The notes beneath the pieces were generated by a model, which worked only from the letters and a program-made list of their open reading frames with translations, did no database searches and had not been told where the DNA came from. This document shows, piece by piece, positions 10,101 to 18,247 of a stretch of DNA of 64,000 bases. The DNA is from Saccharothrix syringae (GTDB lineage Bacteria > Actinomycetota > Actinomycetes > Mycobacteriales > Pseudonocardiaceae), in NCBI RefSeq assembly GCF_009498035.1, contig NZ_CP034550.1, forward strand, positions 1,922,001 to 1,986,000. Direction: 5' to 3'. The translations under genes were made by a program, and so were the position numbers. How positions within the stretch are numbered: position 1 is the stretch's first letter; every line of letters starts with the position of its first letter.

Positions 10101-10337
10101 CCGGCGGAACGTCTGGAAGCCGATCCCCTCGCGGCCGGGGGCGGCGCGCAGCGCGTCGACCCCCGTACCGCCCAGCACGACCTGGTCACCCGTGATCAGG
10201 GTGACGGTGCGCTGCCCTGCGTCCGCCCGCGGCGGTGCCCCCGGTGCCGCGGTGGCCACCCCCGTGGCCGCGGTGGCGACGAGCCCGAGCGCCAGGGCGG
10301 CTCCCAGGGGCGCGCCACGCGTGCGTAATCCCAGCAC
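7131..10337 (-). CDS. Secreted subtilisin-like S8 serine protease (paralogue B)
   Basis: This 1068-residue paralogue of protease A has the same layout. The GTG start has a GGGAGGT ribosome site 5 bases upstream. The signal peptide is about 1-31 (RTRGAPLGAALALGLVATAA). VTLITGDQVVL follows, then the S8 domain with Asp209 (VAVLDGGVDGEHP), His241 (DGHGTHVAA), IAAGNSG and Ser411 (SGTSMATPHVAG), then beta-rich domains and the same C-terminal module. Long stretches of DNA in the catalytic region are near-identical to A, for example the CRDGGCQES region, which suggests recent duplication or gene conversion. Own promoter and terminator make it an independent unit. Substrate unknown. Confidence 0.93.
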   Translation of the reverse strand: MLGLRTRGAPLGAALALGLVATAATGVATAAPGAPPRADAGQRTVTLITGDQVVLGGTGVDALRAAPGREGIGFQTFRRDGGLHVVPQDAARAVAEGRLDPRLFDVTGLVDAGYDDAHRDTVPLIVTGTPATGLGAATALPAVGATAAQVTKAEANTAFRALLADPGVTRIWLDGVRRPTLDRSTAQIGAPAAWEAGYTGEGVKVAVLDGGVDGEHPDLKGREVAEQNFTDAPDNVDHDGHGTHVAATIASNDAKYRGVAPGAAILDGKVCRDGGCQESWILAGLQWAVDQGADVVNLSLGGRDTPQVDPLEQAVNDLSAKTGALFVIAAGNSGSPGTIGSPGSADAALTVGAVDRQDGIAPFSSRGPRTGDGAIKPDITAPGVGIAAAKASQGNLGTPVDDRHVALSGTSMATPHVAGAAALLAQQHPDWTGAQLKAALMASAAPNPALTAFDQGAGRVDLARAVTATVVSEPASAGLGVQQWPHDDDTPLTKGVTYRNLGTEPVTLDLSVEAAGPDGEPAPAGLFTVTPAQVTVQAGGEAAVTVTADTRVGTLDGAYSGAVVGGPVRTPLAVTREAESYDVVFEHVDTAGRPAADYFGTVLGLDNPAYELLGDPDGSVTVRLPRGEYTARSVIANGEQTSVLFQPALTVDRDHTRFTFDARAAKPFRVTPPNPGAVGVLADVDVIRVFGGRPTTMGYAYLGGIPDDLTVGHLGPRLPDDELTSAIGAQFRAEPAGGTPENYRFRWAERGAAPTGFTRAPAERELAEVRTSFGPGDPAAEHLHGGVGFVAGGTGGWAALFPVTPGGGAVDHVNVDGTTWRWTKTEWGASGPVVDYQSAERTYRAGRTYRERFGFPVFGPGLPDSPYVYLGRAGDRLVAQVPLVDDAADNLGSSVYRSGRTALHRDGEPVGETAHPYGEFTVPPGAADYRLEQEVVRDPALFEFATRVDGAWTFRSGTVPGDQVRRLPLSVVRFTPALDASGGTPAGRLLRVPLTVRQQGGADNGRVRRLRVEVSFDDGRSWAAVPVAGGAALIRNPNAAGYASLRASGADSRGNTFRHTVIRAYKIR

Positions 10338-10442
10338 AGATACCTCCCGAATCCGGTGGTGCGCGGTGAAGCGCGCGGTCGGAAGGCGCCGACCACTCGC
10401 GATGGCGGCGTGAACCGAAAGTGACGAAGCCCCCCTGCGCTT

Positions 10443-10484
10443 TCGACGCTATCCACCTGTCGGTGTCACGTCAGCGTCTCTTCG
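10443..10484 (-). promoter_or_regulatory. Putative promoter of protease B
   Basis: The minus strand carries TAGCGTCGA at 10443-10451. A CTGACG hexamer 17 bases upstream would serve as the -35 box, overlapping a conserved GAAGAGACGCTG block at 10472-10484. The layout matches the promoter region of paralogue A, 29-30 bases between the two blocks, and the leader sequence after it is also shared. Confidence 0.5.
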
Positions 10485-10533
10485 TGGGGTCTGACCACCC
10501 GATCGGCCCTGCGGTCGGTCACCGCGCGTTGAA

Positions 10534-10565
10534 GTGGGGCGTCCACTCCGGAGTGGACGCCCCAC
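10534..10565 (-). terminator. Hairpin terminator of protease C
   Basis: A perfect 16-bp inverted repeat with no loop bases (GTGGGGCGTCCACTCC followed by its complement) starts 7 bases after the stop of protease C. Its GGGGCGTCCACTCC core is also found in the hairpin after paralogue B, so the terminator was duplicated together with the gene. Confidence 0.8.
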
Positions 10566-10571
10566 GACCGG

Positions 10572-13500
10572 TCAGCCGATCTTGTAGGCGTGGACCAGGG
10601 TCTGCTCGAAGGTGTTGCCCCCGCGGTCGGAGCCGCTGACCCGGAGCGAGGCGTACCCGGCGCCGGCGGGGTTGCGGACGAGCGCGGTGCGCCCGGCGAC
10701 CGGCACCGCCGACCACGTCCTGCCGTCGTCGAACGACGCCTCCACGCGCAGCCGGTCGACCCGGCCGTTGGCCGCGCCCTCCTGCTGCTCGACCACCAGC
10801 GGCACCCGCAGCACCCGGCCCGCCGGCGCGGTGCCGGACGCGTCGAGCGCGGGGGCGAACCGGACGACGGTCAGCGGCAGCGGCGCGTAGCGGTCGCCCG
10901 GCGCGGTGTCCGAGCGGAACGTCCACGCGCCCCGGACCTGCGAGGTGAACTCCGAGACGCCCGGTGCGCGCACGGCCTCGGTCTCCACCCGGTACGTCGC
11001 TGCGCCCGGCGGCACGGTGGTCCGGACGCGACCCGGGTAGTCGGTCCGGCCGACCTCGACGCCGTCGCGCAGCAGCCGGGTGCGGGCGGAGGACACCAGC
11101 GACTGGCCGCCGTTGCCGCGGCCGTCGCCGAACAGCGGCAGCGAGAAGTCGACGGTGTCGCCGATCCGGGCCAGGTAGGGGAAGGGGGTGGCGGGCAGCG
11201 AGGGCCCGAACACCGGGTCGTTGAACCGCTCCCGGTAGGTCCTGCCCGGGCGCGGGGTCCGCACCGGCGAGTCGAGCACCGCCTGCGGCGCGTCACCGAG
11301 GACCTGGAGCGCCGACCACGCCCACCGCACGTCCGGGCCCGGGGTCGCGTAGTCGATCGCGCGGTCCTTCGCGTCGACCTCCCAGCCCAGGCCGCTGATG
11401 CCGCCGGCCAGCACCGGGAAGCCGGCGTGGCGGAAGGCGGTGCCCGCCGGGCCGGGCGCGAGCTCCGAGCGCACCTCGGCCAGCTCACGCCTGGCGGGCG
11501 CCCTGGTCAGGCCGGTGGGCACGCGGCCCCGGAACAGCCACGAGAACCGGTAGGTCACCGGGGTGGTGCCGACCGGGGTGCCGGTGGCCTGCTCGCCGAG
11601 CAGCGCCCCGAACCGGTCGGCGGGCAGCTCGGGGCCGAGGTGCCCGATCGACAGGCCGCCGATCCCGCCGGCGTAGCCGCTGCCGATGCCGAAGCTGGGC
11701 TGCCCGCCCTCGTAGCGGGTGAACAGCACGTCGCCCACCTGCGGCCGCGCCGCGGCGTCGGGGTAGGTGATCCGGACCGGCTCGGCGGTGCGGGCGTCCG
11801 CGGTGACGGTGGTCGGGCCGGTGACGCGCAGGCCCGGCTGGGCCAGCAGGGCCCACCGCCCGTCCGTGGGGATCTCGGTGACCAGGAAGTACTCGCCCAC
11901 GGGCAGCCGGACCGCGGCGCGGCCCGCCTCGGGCTCCAGGAACGCGATCGTGCCGTTGTCCAGGCCCAGCAGCAGCCCGAACGGTTCGACCGCCGGGCGG
12001 CCCGCCGCGTCGACGAACTCGAAGGTCGCGTCGTAGCTCTCGACCTCGCGGTCGACGCCCAGCGGCACGCGCAGCCGGGTGCCGCCGCCGGAGGCGACGA
12101 CCGCGCCGGAGTACGGGCCGTCGACCGCGCCGACCCTGGTGTCGGCGGTGACGGTCACCGCGGCCTCGCCGCCGGCGGGCACGGTGACCCGCGCCGGGCT
12201 GACGGTGAACAGGTCCGCGGGCGCGCCGCCGGGGCCCTCGGCGTCGACGGTCAGGTCGAGCGCCACCGGCGCGGTGCCGGGGTTGCGCAGGGTGAAGGTC
12301 TTGCTGACCGGGGTGTCGTCGTCGTGCGGCCACGGGTGCAGGCCCAGCGCCAGGCTCGGCGGGTCCGCGGTGACCGAGGCGGTCAGCGCCCGGCCCGAGT
12401 CGACCCGGCCCGCGCCCTGGTCGAACGCGGTCAGGGCGGGGTTGTGCGCGGCGGAGGCCATGAGCGCGGCCTTGAGCCGCGCGCCGGTCCAGTCGGGGTG
12501 CTGCTGGGCGAGCAGGGCGGCGGCGCCCGCCACGTGCGGGGTGGCCATGGACGTGCCGGACATGGCCACGTGGCCGTCGTCGACCGGGTCGCCCAGCACC
12601 CCCTCGGCGGCCTTGGCGGCGACGATGTCCACGCCGGGCGCGGTGATGTCCGGCTTCGGGCCGCCGTCGCCGAGGCGCGGGCCGCGGCTGGAGAAGGGCG
12701 CGATGCCGTCCTGCCGGTCCACCGCGCCGACGGTGAGCGCGGCGTCGGCGCTGCCCGGTGAGCCGATGGTGCCGGGGGAGCCGGAGTTGCCCGCGGCGAC
12801 GACGAACAGCGCCCCGGTCTGCCGCGACAGCGTCTCCACGGCCTGCTCCAGCGGGTCGAGCCCCGGCGTGTCGGTGCCGCCCAGGCTCATGTTGACCACG
12901 TCGGCGCCCTGCTCGACCGCCCACTGCATGGCGGCGAGGATCCAGGAGTCCTGGCACATCCCGCTGCTCGCGCACACCTTGCCGTCCAGCAGCGCCGCGC
13001 CCGGGGCCACGCCCCGGTACTTCGCGTCGTTGCTCGCGATCGTGGCGGCGACGTGCGTACCGTGGCCGATCCGGTCGACGGCGTCGGGGTCGTCGGTGAA
13101 GTTGCGCTCGGCGGCCTCCCGGCCCCTGAGGTCGGGGTGGTCGGCGTCGACCCCCGTGTCGAGCACGGCGACCTTGACGCCCTCGCCGGTGTAGCCGGCC
13201 TGCCAGGCGGCGGGTGCGCCGATCTGGGCGGTGGAGCGGTCCAGGGCGGGGCGGCGGACGCCGTCGAGCCAGACCTTGGTGACGCCGGGGTCGGCGAGCA
13301 GGGCCTGGAACGTCGCGGCGGCCTCGGCCTTGGCCACCTGGGCGGCCGTGGCGCCCACGGCGGGCAGCGCCGTCGCCGCGCCGAGACCGGTGGCGGGCGT
13401 GCCGGTGACGATCAGCGGCACGGTGTCGCGGCGGGTGTCGTCGTAGCCCGCGTCGACCAGGCCGGTGACGTCGAACAGGCGCAGGTCCAGCCGGCCCGCC

Positions 13501-13796
13501 GCGAGCGGTCCGGCGACGTCGCGCGGGACGACGTGCAGCCGCCCGTCGCGCACGAACCGGTGGAACGCGAGCCGTTCGCGGCCGGGTCCGGGGACCACGG
13601 ACCGCAGCGAGGTCCCGGCGACCACGACCCGGTCGCCGGTGATCAGGGTGACCTGGTGCGGTTGGGCTCCCGGGGTGGCGGGGACCGGTGGTGCGGGTTG
13701 TGGTGCGGCGCCCGCCCGCGGGGTGTTCACGAGGCTCGCGGCGAGCCCCAACACCAGCAGCGCGGCCCCCGTGGCACGCCTTCGTGATGCCGGCAC
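10572..13796 (-). CDS. Secreted subtilisin-like S8 serine protease (paralogue C)
   Basis: This is a 1074-residue S8 protease of the same tandem family. The GTG start has GGGAGGT 5 bases upstream. The signal peptide spans about 1-33 (RRRATGAALLVLGLAASLVN). The catalytic residues are Asp213 (VAVLDTGVDADHP, the canonical DTG form, where A and B have DGG), His245 (IGHGTHVAA) and Ser416 (SGTSMATPHVAG). Beta-rich domains and the conserved C-terminal module follow. The middle domain, about residues 620-900, differs more from A and B than the catalytic domain does, so substrate contacts may have diverged. Expected outside the cell; target unknown. Confidence 0.93.
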   Translation of the reverse strand: MPASRRRATGAALLVLGLAASLVNTPRAGAAPQPAPPVPATPGAQPHQVTLITGDRVVVAGTSLRSVVPGPGRERLAFHRFVRDGRLHVVPRDVAGPLAAGRLDLRLFDVTGLVDAGYDDTRRDTVPLIVTGTPATGLGAATALPAVGATAAQVAKAEAAATFQALLADPGVTKVWLDGVRRPALDRSTAQIGAPAAWQAGYTGEGVKVAVLDTGVDADHPDLRGREAAERNFTDDPDAVDRIGHGTHVAATIASNDAKYRGVAPGAALLDGKVCASSGMCQDSWILAAMQWAVEQGADVVNMSLGGTDTPGLDPLEQAVETLSRQTGALFVVAAGNSGSPGTIGSPGSADAALTVGAVDRQDGIAPFSSRGPRLGDGGPKPDITAPGVDIVAAKAAEGVLGDPVDDGHVAMSGTSMATPHVAGAAALLAQQHPDWTGARLKAALMASAAHNPALTAFDQGAGRVDSGRALTASVTADPPSLALGLHPWPHDDDTPVSKTFTLRNPGTAPVALDLTVDAEGPGGAPADLFTVSPARVTVPAGGEAAVTVTADTRVGAVDGPYSGAVVASGGGTRLRVPLGVDREVESYDATFEFVDAAGRPAVEPFGLLLGLDNGTIAFLEPEAGRAAVRLPVGEYFLVTEIPTDGRWALLAQPGLRVTGPTTVTADARTAEPVRITYPDAAARPQVGDVLFTRYEGGQPSFGIGSGYAGGIGGLSIGHLGPELPADRFGALLGEQATGTPVGTTPVTYRFSWLFRGRVPTGLTRAPARRELAEVRSELAPGPAGTAFRHAGFPVLAGGISGLGWEVDAKDRAIDYATPGPDVRWAWSALQVLGDAPQAVLDSPVRTPRPGRTYRERFNDPVFGPSLPATPFPYLARIGDTVDFSLPLFGDGRGNGGQSLVSSARTRLLRDGVEVGRTDYPGRVRTTVPPGAATYRVETEAVRAPGVSEFTSQVRGAWTFRSDTAPGDRYAPLPLTVVRFAPALDASGTAPAGRVLRVPLVVEQQEGAANGRVDRLRVEASFDDGRTWSAVPVAGRTALVRNPAGAGYASLRVSGSDRGGNTFEQTLVHAYKIG

Positions 13797-13856
13797 AGAT
13801 ACCTCCCGAATCTGGTTGCGGCCGTCGGGAGGCGTGGTGCGGAAGGCGCCGACGCG

Positions 13857-13898
13857 CCCCCGACCACCTCGACGCTATCGACGCGCGGTGGTCGGGGG
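13857..13898 (-). terminator. Hairpin ending protease D, with promoter of C in its loop
   Basis: CCCCCGACCACC at 13857-13868 pairs perfectly with GGTGGTCGGGGG at 13887-13898. The structure lies 55 bases past the stop of protease D and so can end its transcript. Its 18-base loop contains the TAGCGTCGA element proposed as the promoter core of paralogue C. Confidence 0.55.
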
Positions 13899-13909
13899 TG
13901 CGTCTTTCC
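13869..13909 (-). promoter_or_regulatory. Putative promoter of protease C
   Basis: TAGCGTCGA on the minus strand at 13869-13877 and a GGAAAGACGC block at 13900-13909 match the paired elements before A and B in order and spacing. The start codon lies about 70 bases downstream. Confidence 0.45.
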
Positions 13910-13952
13910 GGTGCGCGGGCCCGCTGCCGGACGGAGCAGGGCCGTTGCGCGG

Positions 13953-16900
13953 TCAGGAGACCTTGTAGGCCCGGATCACGGTGTGCTCCAGGGTGTTGCC
14001 CGCGCTGTCGGTGGCCTTGACCCGCACCGAGCCGAACCCGGCCGCGTTCGGGTTGGCCACCTGCGCGGCGCCGCCCGACACCGGTGCCGCGGCCCACGTG
14101 GCGCCGTCGTCGAACGACACCTCCACGTCGATCCGCTCCACCCGGCCGCTGCTCGCGCCCTCCTGCTGCTGCACGGTCAGCGGCACCCGCAGCACCCCGC
14201 CGCGCGGCGCCGCGCCGGACGCGTCGAGCGCGGGCGTGAAGCGGACCACCGACAGCGGCAGCGGCACGGCCCGGTCACCGGCCGCCGTGCCCGAGCGGAA
14301 CGTCCACGCCGCGCCGACCCGGGTGGCGAACTCCGACACGCCCGCCGCGCGCACCGCCTCGGTCTCCAGCCGGTACCCCGCCTCGCCCGCGGGCACCCGG
14401 AACAGCCCGTTGGCCGCGTACGGCGTGGCACCGACCTCGACGCCGTCGCGCAGCAGCCTCGTGCGGGCGGAGGCCACCGCCGAGTTGCCGCCGTTGCCCG
14501 ACGCGTCGGCGAACAGCGGCACGTTGACGCTGATCTCGTCGCCCAGCCGCCACAGGTACGGCGACCGCGACTCGGGCAGCGCGGGCGAGAACACCGGGTC
14601 GTTGGCCCGTTCCGAGGCCCGCCCGCCGCGCGCGTAGGCGCGTTCCGGCGAGGCCAGCGTGGCCTCCACCGCGCCGTCCGGGCCGAACTGCAGGAAGCCC
14701 CACGACCAGCCCACGTCGGTGTTGACGCGGTTGACCGCCCGACCCGGCGCGGTCACGCCCGTGGTCCACGCCCAGCCGCCCACCCCGTTCGCGGTCGTGG
14801 GGTTGCCGCCGTAGCCGAACTCCCGGCCGGCCGGGCCGGGGCCGAACTCCGCGCGCACCTCGGCCAGGTCGGCCGCCGCGGGCGCGCGTTCGAACCCGGT
14901 GGGCAGCCGGCCCCGCTGGGCCCAGGCCAGCCGGTAGGACACCGGGGTGGTGCCGTCCGGCGTGCCGCGCAGCTGCGCGCCCAGCAGGGCGGTCAGCTCG
15001 TCGTCGGGCAGCGCCGGGCCGGAGTGCGCGATCGACACGTCCGGGCCGAAACCGCCGAGGAACGCGGTGCTCACGCCGGCCTGCCGGCCGCCGTGCCCGC
15101 GCACCAGCGTGACGTCGCCCAGCGCCTCCTCCGCGCCCTCGTCCGGGGCGGTGATCCGCAGCGGCCGGGCCGCGCGGGCGTCGAGCGTGACGGTGGTGTC
15201 GGCGGTGACGGCCAGCGAGGGGTGGGGCAGCAGCGCCAGCGCCGCGTCGCCGGTGACCACGTCGGAGTTGGTGAAGTACTCGCCCCTGGGCAGGCGCAGG
15301 GTGAACGAGCCGTCCGCGTCGAACGGGAAGGCGAACGTGTCGTTGTCCATGCCGATGATCGACGAGTAGTAGTCGTCGGCGGGCGCGCCGGTCGCGTCGA
15401 CGTAGTCGAAGGTCACGTCGTAGCTCTCCACCTCGCGGTCCACGCTCAGCGCGGTCCGCAGCGGCGCCGGCCCGCCGGTGGCCACCACCGCCCCCGCGTA
15501 CAGGCCGTCCGCCGCGGCGACGCGCGTGTCCGCGGTGACCGAGGCGGTGGCCTCGCCGCCCGCGGGCACGGTGAGCTTCGCCGGGGAGACGCCGAGCAGC
15601 CCGGCGGGCGGCGTGCCGCCGTCCGGCCCCTCGACCTCGGTGGTCAGGGCGAGCGTGACCGGCGTGGAGCCGCCGTTGCGGTAGGCGACGGTCCTGGTGA
15701 CCGGGGTATCGTCGTCGTGCGGCCACCGCTGCAGGCCCAGGACCAGGCTCGCCGGTTCGGCGGTGACCGTGGTGGTGATGGCCGCGGCCACGTCCAGCCG
15801 GCCCGCGCCCTGGTCGAACGCGGTCAGCGCCGGGTTGTCGCGCGCCGACGCGATCAGCGCGGCCTTGAGCCGCGCGCCGGTCCAGTCCGGGTGCTGCTGG
15901 GCCAGCAGGGCGGCGGCGCCCGCCACGTGCGGGGTCGCCATCGACGTGCCGGACAGGGCCACGTGCCCCTCGTCGACGGGCGTGCCGACGGTGCCGCTGC
16001 CCGACCTGGCCGCGACGATGTCCACGCCCGGCGCGGTGAGGTCCGGCTTGACCGCGCCGTCGCCCACCCGAGGGCCGCGGCTGGAGAACGGGGCGATGCC
16101 GTCCTGCCGGTCCACCGCGCCCACGGTCAGCGCGGCGTCGGCGCTGCCCGGCGAGCTGATCGTCCCCGGCCGGGAGTTGTTGCCCGCCGCGATCACGAAC
16201 AGCGTGCCGGTCCGCGCCGACAGCGTGTCGACCGCCTCCTCCAGCGGGTCCAGCTCGGGCGTGTCACCACCGCCCAGGCTCAGGTTCACCACGTCGGCGC
16301 CCTGGTCGGCCGCCCACTGCATGCCGGCCAGGATCGCCGACTCCTGGCAGCCCGCCGCCACGCACACCTTGCCGTCGAGCAGGTCCGCGTCCGGCGCCAC
16401 ACCCCGGTACCTCGGGCCGCTGCTGGCGATCGCGGCGGCGACGTGCGTGCCGTGGCCGACGCCGTCGGTGTTGTCCGGCTCGTCGGTGAAGTTCGCCGCG
16501 CCCACCACGTGACCGGCCAGGTCCGGGTGGTCGGCGTCCACGCCCGTGTCCAGCACGGCCACCTTCACGCCCTTGCCGGTCAGCCCGACCGCCCACGCGG
16601 TCGGCGCGCCCACCTGCGCGGTGGAGCGGTCCAGGGTCGGCCGGCGCACACCGTCCAGCCACACCCGGCGCACGCTCGCCCCCGACGCGAGCGTGCGCCA
16701 GGCGTCCGCCGCCTGGTCCTTGACCACCCGCGCGGCGAACGCGCCGACCGCGGGCAGGTCCCGACCGGCGCGCCACCCCGCCGCGGCGGGCGGGCGCTCC
16801 CCGACCAGGAGCAGCGGCACGTCGTCCCGGCGCGCGTCGTCGTAGCCGGCCTCGACCAGGCCGGTGACGTCGAACAACCGCGGGTCCAGCCGGCCCTCCG

Positions 16901-17183
16901 CGACCAGCCTGGCCGCGTCGCGCGGCACCACGTGCAGGTGACCGTCGCGCTCGTAGGAGTGGAACACCGCGTGCTCGCGGCCGGGGGCGGCGACCAGCGA
17001 CCTCACCCGGTCGCCGGCCAGCACGACCCGGTCACCGGTGACGAGGGTGACGGCGTGGTACCCGGCTTGGTATCCGGTTTGGTGCGCGGTGGTGTTCCCG
17101 AGGGCGTGCGGTGCGGGTCCTGCCGCGGTGGCCGCGACCAGCGCGACCACCGGCGCGGCGCGGCGCCAACGTTTGCTCTTCAA
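13953..17183 (-). CDS. Secreted subtilisin-like S8 serine protease (paralogue D)
   Basis: This is a 1076-residue protease and the most upstream of the four tandem genes. The start is TTG at 17183, chosen because GGGAGGTCGAG lies directly upstream and the next residues (KSKRWRRAAPVVALVAATAA) form a signal peptide. The triad is intact: Asp212 (VAVLDTGVDADHP), His244 (VGHGTHVAA) and Ser414 (SGTSMATPHVAG). The oxyanion motif reads AAGNNSR rather than AAGNSG. It is the most diverged of the set, for example DLLDGKVCVAAGCQES in place of the CRDGGCQES version. The C-terminal module with VSFDDGATW is kept. Function beyond extracellular proteolysis cannot be read. Confidence 0.92.
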   Translation of the reverse strand: MKSKRWRRAAPVVALVAATAAGPAPHALGNTTAHQTGYQAGYHAVTLVTGDRVVLAGDRVRSLVAAPGREHAVFHSYERDGHLHVVPRDAARLVAEGRLDPRLFDVTGLVEAGYDDARRDDVPLLLVGERPPAAAGWRAGRDLPAVGAFAARVVKDQAADAWRTLASGASVRRVWLDGVRRPTLDRSTAQVGAPTAWAVGLTGKGVKVAVLDTGVDADHPDLAGHVVGAANFTDEPDNTDGVGHGTHVAAAIASSGPRYRGVAPDADLLDGKVCVAAGCQESAILAGMQWAADQGADVVNLSLGGGDTPELDPLEEAVDTLSARTGTLFVIAAGNNSRPGTISSPGSADAALTVGAVDRQDGIAPFSSRGPRVGDGAVKPDLTAPGVDIVAARSGSGTVGTPVDEGHVALSGTSMATPHVAGAAALLAQQHPDWTGARLKAALIASARDNPALTAFDQGAGRLDVAAAITTTVTAEPASLVLGLQRWPHDDDTPVTRTVAYRNGGSTPVTLALTTEVEGPDGGTPPAGLLGVSPAKLTVPAGGEATASVTADTRVAAADGLYAGAVVATGGPAPLRTALSVDREVESYDVTFDYVDATGAPADDYYSSIIGMDNDTFAFPFDADGSFTLRLPRGEYFTNSDVVTGDAALALLPHPSLAVTADTTVTLDARAARPLRITAPDEGAEEALGDVTLVRGHGGRQAGVSTAFLGGFGPDVSIAHSGPALPDDELTALLGAQLRGTPDGTTPVSYRLAWAQRGRLPTGFERAPAAADLAEVRAEFGPGPAGREFGYGGNPTTANGVGGWAWTTGVTAPGRAVNRVNTDVGWSWGFLQFGPDGAVEATLASPERAYARGGRASERANDPVFSPALPESRSPYLWRLGDEISVNVPLFADASGNGGNSAVASARTRLLRDGVEVGATPYAANGLFRVPAGEAGYRLETEAVRAAGVSEFATRVGAAWTFRSGTAAGDRAVPLPLSVVRFTPALDASGAAPRGGVLRVPLTVQQQEGASSGRVERIDVEVSFDDGATWAAAPVSGGAAQVANPNAAGFGSVRVKATDSAGNTLEHTVIRAYKVS

Positions 17184-17288
17184 CTCGACCTCCCGTGGGA
17201 TGCCGCGCGCGACGGTGAGCGCGGCCGGAAGGGCGTTGCTACCCGCGGAAGCGGCAGTAGTACCGGGAGTGACGTCGCCCTTGACGTC

Positions 17289-17330
17289 TCGACGGTAAGG
17301 CGGGGCCGGGGGTGCGGGCAGCCGCTGATT
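17289..17330 (-). promoter_or_regulatory. Possible promoter region of protease D
   Basis: The minus strand carries TTACCGTCGA at 17289-17298, a variant of the TAGCGTCGA element of paralogues A-C. The upstream GACGC block is not clearly kept. The position, about 105 bases before the start codon, fits the other three. Confidence 0.3.
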
Positions 17331-17372
17331 GGTCGGTTTCTTCTTGGCCGGTTCAGCCGAGTAAGCGGTTAC

Positions 17373-17861
17373 CTAAGGGGCGGTCACTGATCCGTCGGGG
17401 CCAACTGAGATGCGTGCCTGCGGACCACCGGGTGGGCAGTTCGGACCGTTCGGGTAGGCCATTTCGGGTGTCAGCGCGATCTCGCGGTTCACCAGCACGG
17501 ATCCGGATTGGTCTGCCAACGTCAGGCGTGCCGTCACCGGTCCGGCGGGCAGCCCCGGCACGGCCGCGAACCCGTTGCGGGCCCCGGTCGGCTCCGACCG
17601 CGCGCCGCACGAGTCGTCCGGACCCGTGCCGGTGCACGTGGTCTCGACGACCCGGCTCGACGGGTGCAGCGTCAGGGCCGGGGTTGCACAGGAACCGGCC
17701 CAGCAAACCTCGATCGCCGCACTCGTCGCCTCCCGGAGTTGGACGTCGACGGCGACACCGACCGGCGTGCCGATCGCGGTGCACTCGTGCTGGGAGCCGG
17801 CGCTCTGCGCACCGCACGCGGTGACCAGCAACAAAACCAAGGCCGCAGTGGGTCTGAGCAT
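17373..17861 (-). CDS. Small cysteine-rich lipoprotein
   Basis: This is a 162-residue predicted lipoprotein. The start MLRPTAALVLLLVTAC gives a short signal peptide with lipobox VTAC, so Cys16 would carry the lipid anchor. The mature part has six further cysteines (HEC, VCW, GSC, TTC, DSC, NCP) and an all-beta look with no family I recognise. It lies 44 bases after the DUF692 partner gene on the same strand and may belong to that operon. A longer upstream reading exists, but it would bury the signal peptide. No good ribosome site is visible, so translation may be coupled or leaderless. Confidence 0.7.
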   Translation of the reverse strand: MLRPTAALVLLLVTACGAQSAGSQHECTAIGTPVGVAVDVQLREATSAAIEVCWAGSCATPALTLHPSSRVVETTCTGTGPDDSCGARSEPTGARNGFAAVPGLPAGPVTARLTLADQSGSVLVNREIALTPEMAYPNGPNCPPGGPQARISVGPDGSVTAP

Positions 17862-17905
17862 GTGTGGGAGACGGAGCGCGAGGGCCGTCGGGTTGCCCCG
17901 GGCCG

Positions 17906-18247
17906 TCAGGTTGCCCTGCGCCACCAACGCCGCTTCGGGGCCGCCAGCTCCCCGCGAGCTGTGGCCCACTCGGCGAACGCGGCCGCGTCCTCCCGGAACC
18001 GCGTGCCCACCCGCCGCGGCCGGGACGACGCGTACTCGTCGAACAGCGGCCGGAACCGCTCACCCAGCTCCGCGGCCACCTCCGGCCGCAACGAAGCCAC
18101 GATGGCGCGGCGCTTGTTGAGCAATGCCCGCCGCTCCACCCGCACCCGCTCCGGGTCGAACCCGTCGGGCACCGGCCCGTCCGCGAGCAGGGCGTTGAGC
18201 AGATCCTCCTGAGCGGCGGCCAACCTCTCCCGCTGCGGCCGCGTCAC
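17906..18247 (-). CDS. DUF692/MNIO partner protein (SCO6045-like)
   Basis: This is a 113-residue, basic, mostly helical protein. The GTG start overlaps the stop of the DUF692 gene in a GTGA arrangement, so the two are made together. The sequence has [23 protein letters not shown], then [15 protein letters not shown] spacing, [35 protein letters not shown] and a basic end KRRWWRRAT. As I recall, Streptomyces carries a comparable small protein after its DUF692 gene. In characterised MNIO systems a small partner presents the substrate to the enzyme, so a substrate-recognition role is the natural inference. It is not shown by sequence. Confidence 0.8.
   Translation of the reverse strand: MTRPQRERLAAAQEDLLNALLADGPVPDGFDPERVRVERRALLNKRRAIVASLRPEVAAELGERFRPLFDEYASSRPRRVGTRFREDAAAFAEWATARGELAAPKRRWWRRAT

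Noticed and set aside
3678..17183. The protease cluster as part of a lanthipeptide or other RiPP gene cluster
   Set aside because: The proteases are large, secreted and free-standing; no precursor, cyclase or transporter is among them. The nearby MNIO locus has its own operon and promoter.
13911..17390. A 1159-codon plus-strand frame opposite protease D
   Set aside because: Composition (Arg, Gly, Val, His) is that of an antisense shadow; protease D has signal peptide, triad and ribosome site on the other strand.
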